From the NCBI RefSeq assembly GCF_001279775.1, contig NZ_LGDG01000226.1:14810-78809 (forward strand): a stretch of 64,000 bases of DNA, given 5' to 3'. Below the pieces are notes generated by a model. That model was given only the letters and a program-made list of their open reading frames with translations. It was not told the origin of the DNA and did no database searches. The translations under genes were made by a program, and so were the position numbers. This DNA comes from Streptomyces sp. MMG1533 (GTDB lineage: Bacteria > Actinomycetota > Actinomycetes > Streptomycetales > Streptomycetaceae). This document shows, piece by piece, positions 60,708 through 64,000 of this stretch. The first letter of the stretch is position 1. Each line of letters begins with the position of its first letter.

Positions 60708-60888
60708 GACCCCGATCCTGCCACGAGCCACTGACAGTCAGACCCGCCAGCCGCCCACGGCCACCCTCGACGGGCCACCCGCCGCAAGCATTGCTCACGG
60801 CCTCCGCACGCCCGGACGCGATCGTTGTCACCGGTGCGTGCGAGGATCGGAGAAGTAGCTCACACGTGTCGGTGAAGGAGAGCGCGCG

Positions 60889-63183
60889 ATGGCCAGCAAG
60901 CCGCCCAAGGCAGATCCGGTTCAGGACGCGCCGCAGGTCGCCGAGCCGAAGCACGCCGCTGCGGGGATCCCGGCCATCGGGCACACCCTGCGCATGGCGC
61001 AGCAGCAGATGGGCGTGAAGCGCACCGCCCTGACCCTCCTGCGCGTCAACCAGAAGGACGGCTTCGACTGCCCCGGCTGCGCCTGGCCGGAACCGGAGCA
61101 CCGGCACGCGGCGGAGTTCTGCGAGAACGGCGCGAAGGCGGTCGCCGAGGAGGCCACCCTGCGCCGGGTCACCCCGGAGTTCTTCGCCACGCACCCCGTC
61201 GCCGACCTCGCGACCAGGAGCGGTTACTGGCTGGGCCAGCAGGGCCGGCTCACCCACCCCATGTATCTCCCCGAAGGGGGAGAGCACTACGAGCCGGTGA
61301 CCTGGGAGCGCGCCTTCGACATCGTCGCCGAGGAGATCACCGCCCTCGCCTCCCCCGACGAGGCCCTCTTCTACACCTCCGGGCGCACCAGCAACGAGGC
61401 AGCTTTCCTCTACCAGCTCTTCGCGCGCGAACTCGGCACCAACAACCTGCCGGACTGCTCCAACATGTGCCACGAGTCCTCCGGTTCGGCCCTGTCGGAG
61501 ACGATCGGCGTCGGCAAGGGCAGCGTCCTGCTCGAAGACCTCTACAAGGCCGACCTGATCGTCGTCGCCGGCCAGAACCCCGGCACCAACCACCCGCGCA
61601 TGCTCTCCGCCCTGGAGAAGGCCAAGGCCAACGGCGCGAAGATCATCAGCGTCAACCCGCTGCCCGAGGCCGGCCTGGAGCGCTTCAAGAACCCGCAGAC
61701 CCCCCAGGGCATGCTCAAGGGCGCCGCGCTCACCGACCTTTTCCTGCAGATCCGCATCGGCGGCGACCAGGCCCTCTTCCGCCTCCTCAACAAGCTCATC
61801 CTCGAGACGGAGGGCGCCGTCGACGAGGAGTTCGTCCGCGAACACACCCACGGGTACGAGGAGTTCGCGGCCGAGGCCCGGGCCGCCGACTGGGACCAGA
61901 CGCTCACCGCGACCGGCCTGCCCCAGAAGGAGATCGAGGAAGCCCTCGGCATGGTCCTCGCCTCGAAGCGCACCATCGTGTGCTGGGCCATGGGCCTCAC
62001 CCAGCACAAGCACTCCGTGCCGACCATCCGCGAGGTCGTCAACTTCCTCCTCCTGCGCGGCAACATCGGCCGCCCCGGCGCGGGCGTGTGCCCGGTGCGC
62101 GGCCACTCGAACGTGCAGGGCGACCGCACCATGGGCATCTTCGAACGCCCCGCACCCGCCTTCCTGGACGCCCTGGAGAAGGAGTTCGGCTTCGCCCCGC
62201 CCCGCGAGCACGGCTACGACGTCGTACGCGCCATCCGCGCCCTGCGCGACGGCGAGGCGAAGGTCTTCTTCGCCATGGGCGGCAACTTCGTCTCCGCCTC
62301 CCCCGACACCGACGTCACGGAGGCGGCCATGCGGCGCGCCCGACTGACCGTGCACGTGTCGACGAAACTCAACCGCTCGCACGCCGTCACGGGCGCGCGT
62401 GCCCTCATCCTGCCGACCCTCGGCCGCACCGAGCGCGACCTCCAGGTCGGCCCGAACGGGAAAAGCACAGAGCAGTTCGTCACCGTCGAGGACTCCATGG
62501 GCATGGTGCACGCCTCCCGCGGCCGCCTGGAGCCCGCGAGCACGCACCTGCTGTCCGAACCGGCCATCGTGTGCCGCCTCGCCCGCCGCGTCCTCGGCGA
62601 GGACAGCAAGGTGCCGTGGGAGGAGTTCGAGAAGGACTACGCCACCATCCGCGACCGCATCGCCCGCGTGATCCCCGGCTTCGACGACTTCAACGCGCGC
62701 GTCGCGCACCCCGGCGGCTTCGCCCTCCCGCACGCCCCGCGCGACGAACGGCGCTTCCCGACGGCCACCGGCAAGGCCAACTTCACCGCCGCGCCGGTCG
62801 AGTACCCCGAGCTGCCCGAGGGCCGTCTCCTCCTGCAGACCCTGCGCTCGCACGACCAGTACAACACCACGATCTACGGCCTCGACGACCGCTACCGGGG
62901 CATCAAGAACGGCCGCCGGGTCGTACTGGTGAACCCCGAGGACACGCAGGCACTGGGCGTCACCGACGGGTCGTACGTCGACCTCGTCAGCGAGTGGAAG
63001 GACGGCGTCGAACGGCGGGCGCCCGGGTTCCGCGTCGTGCACTACCCCACGGCACGGGGATGCGCGGCCGCGTACTACCCCGAGACCAACGTCCTTGTCC
63101 CGCTGGACGCCACCGCCGACACCAGCAACACCCCGGCCAGCAAGTCCGTCGTCGTGCGTCTGGAACAATCGGCGACCGACTGA
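60889..63183 (+). CDS. FdhF/YdeP-family molybdopterin oxidoreductase
   Basis: 764 aa, ATG at 60889. N-terminus DGFDCPGCAWPEP, then the molybdopterin region EALFYTSGRTSNEAAFLYQL, DCSNMCHESSGSALSETIG, LIVVAGQNPGTNHPRML, GNIGRPGAGVCPVRGHSNVQ and AMGGNFVSASPDT. The C-terminal cofactor cap starts at LLLQTLRSHDQYNTTIYGL. Cytosolic, with no signal. Members of the family are linked to acid tolerance in E. coli; the substrate is not known. Usual length. Confidence 0.95.
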   Translation: MASKPPKADPVQDAPQVAEPKHAAAGIPAIGHTLRMAQQQMGVKRTALTLLRVNQKDGFDCPGCAWPEPEHRHAAEFCENGAKAVAEEATLRRVTPEFFATHPVADLATRSGYWLGQQGRLTHPMYLPEGGEHYEPVTWERAFDIVAEEITALASPDEALFYTSGRTSNEAAFLYQLFARELGTNNLPDCSNMCHESSGSALSETIGVGKGSVLLEDLYKADLIVVAGQNPGTNHPRMLSALEKAKANGAKIISVNPLPEAGLERFKNPQTPQGMLKGAALTDLFLQIRIGGDQALFRLLNKLILETEGAVDEEFVREHTHGYEEFAAEARAADWDQTLTATGLPQKEIEEALGMVLASKRTIVCWAMGLTQHKHSVPTIREVVNFLLLRGNIGRPGAGVCPVRGHSNVQGDRTMGIFERPAPAFLDALEKEFGFAPPREHGYDVVRAIRALRDGEAKVFFAMGGNFVSASPDTDVTEAAMRRARLTVHVSTKLNRSHAVTGARALILPTLGRTERDLQVGPNGKSTEQFVTVEDSMGMVHASRGRLEPASTHLLSEPAIVCRLARRVLGEDSKVPWEEFEKDYATIRDRIARVIPGFDDFNARVAHPGGFALPHAPRDERRFPTATGKANFTAAPVEYPELPEGRLLLQTLRSHDQYNTTIYGLDDRYRGIKNGRRVVLVNPEDTQALGVTDGSYVDLVSEWKDGVERRAPGFRVVHYPTARGCAAAYYPETNVLVPLDATADTSNTPASKSVVVRLEQSATD

Positions 63184-63226
63184 GCGTTTGCTCAGCAACA
63201 GGTACCGACGAACGGAGCCGGGCGCC

Positions 63227-63715
63227 ATGGGCGAGCAGCAGCACGTGAAGTTCCCGCAGGAGGTCATCGACGAGTACGCCGCGCTCGGTGTGGACCTGCT
63301 CGCGCTGTTCTCCGCGGGGCACCTCGGGACGCGGATGGGCGTACAGATCGTGGAGGCGTCGGCGGAACGGGTCGTCGGCACGATGCCGGTCGAGGGAAAC
63401 ACCCAGCCGTACGGGCTGCTGCACGGAGGCGCGTCCGCCGTGCTCGCCGAGACGCTCGGATCCGTGGGATCGATGCTGCACGGCGGCAGCTCGAAGATCG
63501 CGGTCGGCGTCGACCTCAACTGCACGCACCATCGCGGGGCGCGGTCGGGGCTGGTGACCGGCGTTGCGACACCTGTCCATCGGGGGCGGTCCACGGCCAC
63601 GTACGAGATCGTGATCAGCGACGAGGCGGGGCGACGGGTGTGCACCGCCCGGCTGACGTGTCTGCTGCGGGACGTTTCACCGGCCGACGAGGCCAACATG
63701 CGCTCCGCCGAGTGA
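63227..63715 (+). CDS. PaaI-family hotdog thioesterase
   Basis: 162 aa from the ATG at 63227 (GGAG 9 bp upstream). Hotdog-fold motifs: PVEGNTQPYGLLHGGASAVL, with the family's HGG, then AETLGS (catalytic acid) and VGVDLNCTHHRGARSG. Hydrolyses acyl-CoA, probably aromatic or menaquinone-related as in the PaaI/MenI group. 43 bp after the YdeP-type gene, so probably one operon. Confidence 0.93.
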   Translation: MGEQQHVKFPQEVIDEYAALGVDLLALFSAGHLGTRMGVQIVEASAERVVGTMPVEGNTQPYGLLHGGASAVLAETLGSVGSMLHGGSSKIAVGVDLNCTHHRGARSGLVTGVATPVHRGRSTATYEIVISDEAGRRVCTARLTCLLRDVSPADEANMRSAE

Positions 63716-64000
63716 TCGTGCGGCTCGGCTGACACTGCGGGAGAGGGTCCGGACCCGGCGTTTCCAGTCACCCGGCACCCGTGCCGGCACCCCTGGGGGC
63801 TCCGCCCCCAGACCCCCGGACCTATGCCCACCCACCACCCGACTCGGTCGGTCGAGAGGTGGCCCTCGCCCGCCCGCCGCCGGCATCACACGATGCCCGC
63901 TCCCGCACCCGCGTACGGCGGCAAGGGGACGTGTCGGGGGGTGTCCGCCCGCAGCGGTTGGCGCGTCAACACGTTCGCCCCCGTAAGAAACCCATTCCGC
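63716..64000. other. Intergenic region to the window end
   Basis: 285 bp with no supported gene. Contains the small hairpin at 63794-63810 and C-rich runs; the next gene starts beyond the window. Confidence 0.5.
63794..63810. terminator. Short hairpin of the common Streptomyces GGGGGCTCCGCCCCC type
   Basis: Arms TGGGGGC and GCCCCCA with loop TCC, 78 bp after the thioesterase stop. This sequence is widespread between genes in Streptomyces and may end transcription. Confidence 0.6.

Noticed and set aside
57588..60734. Plus-strand open frame of 1048 codons
   Set aside because: Antisense to polA, whose motifs are all intact on the other strand.
60256..63831. Minus-strand open frame of 1191 codons
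   Set aside because: Antisense to the FdhF/YdeP oxidoreductase gene; no domain.
1..64000. tRNA, rRNA or integrase genes marking an integrative element
   Set aside because: None recognised on either strand.

Overview
The window is very GC-rich (about 70%), with strong G/C third-codon bias, many GTG and TTG starts and few intergenic gaps. Its families (XRE-DUF5753 with DUF397, SPW_0924, DUF6343, DUF4184, DUF3068) are typical of Streptomyces. The right part (polA, hrpB, rpsA, coaE, PAC2) looks like chromosomal core. No integrase, transposase, tRNA or rRNA gene, CRISPR array or origin was recognised. Calls rest on reading the translated sequence; no database search was run.

Layout. (1) Positions 1-1253: 5' part of a FUSC-type membrane protein gene that leaves the window at the left edge. 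(2) About 1462-33468: a dense defence island of roughly 32 kb. It starts with a frameshifted Beta-family gene. A minus-strand five-gene run follows (15004 down to 2634): DUF262 protein, DUF3696 ATPase, an unrecognised 309-aa protein, a 2236-aa DruE-like DUF1998 helicase with nuclease-like motifs, and a UvrD-type helicase with a RelE-like N-terminus. A Streptomyces regulatory triad (RsbW-like ATPase, XRE-DUF5753, DUF397) separates it from a second minus-strand run (26586 down to 16871): Ser/Thr kinase, SNF2 helicase, giant Eco57I-type adenine methylase. Divergent from the kinase is a McrB-McrC pair. It runs tail to tail into a nuclease gene with a PUA/EVE-like N-terminus, which is preceded in its operon by a nucleotidyltransferase and a conserved helical protein. 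A paralogue of that helical protein lies on the plus strand, with gene debris (possibly TIR-derived) between them.

(3) About 33550-43920: small hypotheticals, RidA, GNAT, a racemase / NCS1 permease / GntR unit with a perfect 16-bp operator palindrome, prolyl aminopeptidase, family-5 uracil-DNA glycosylase, S4 RNA-binding protein, DoxX, a methyltransferase, an acyltransferase and DUF6343. (4) About 43970-63715: core genes for CoA synthesis (coaE), translation (rpsA), DNA repair and replication (polA), an RNA helicase (hrpB), cell-wall lysis, a Tat-exported amine oxidase, a FdhF/YdeP molybdoenzyme and a hotdog thioesterase.

How it works together. The island joins systems likely to recognise DNA by modification state: an adenine methylase with helicase and kinase (self-marking), and McrBC plus a PUA-type nuclease (attack on foreign modified DNA). 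Beside them is a helicase/nuclease/ATPase cassette for which I know no named equivalent. That five-gene cassette and the kinase-SNF2-methylase unit are the best candidates for an undescribed system; their assignment to defence is inference from domains and clustering.
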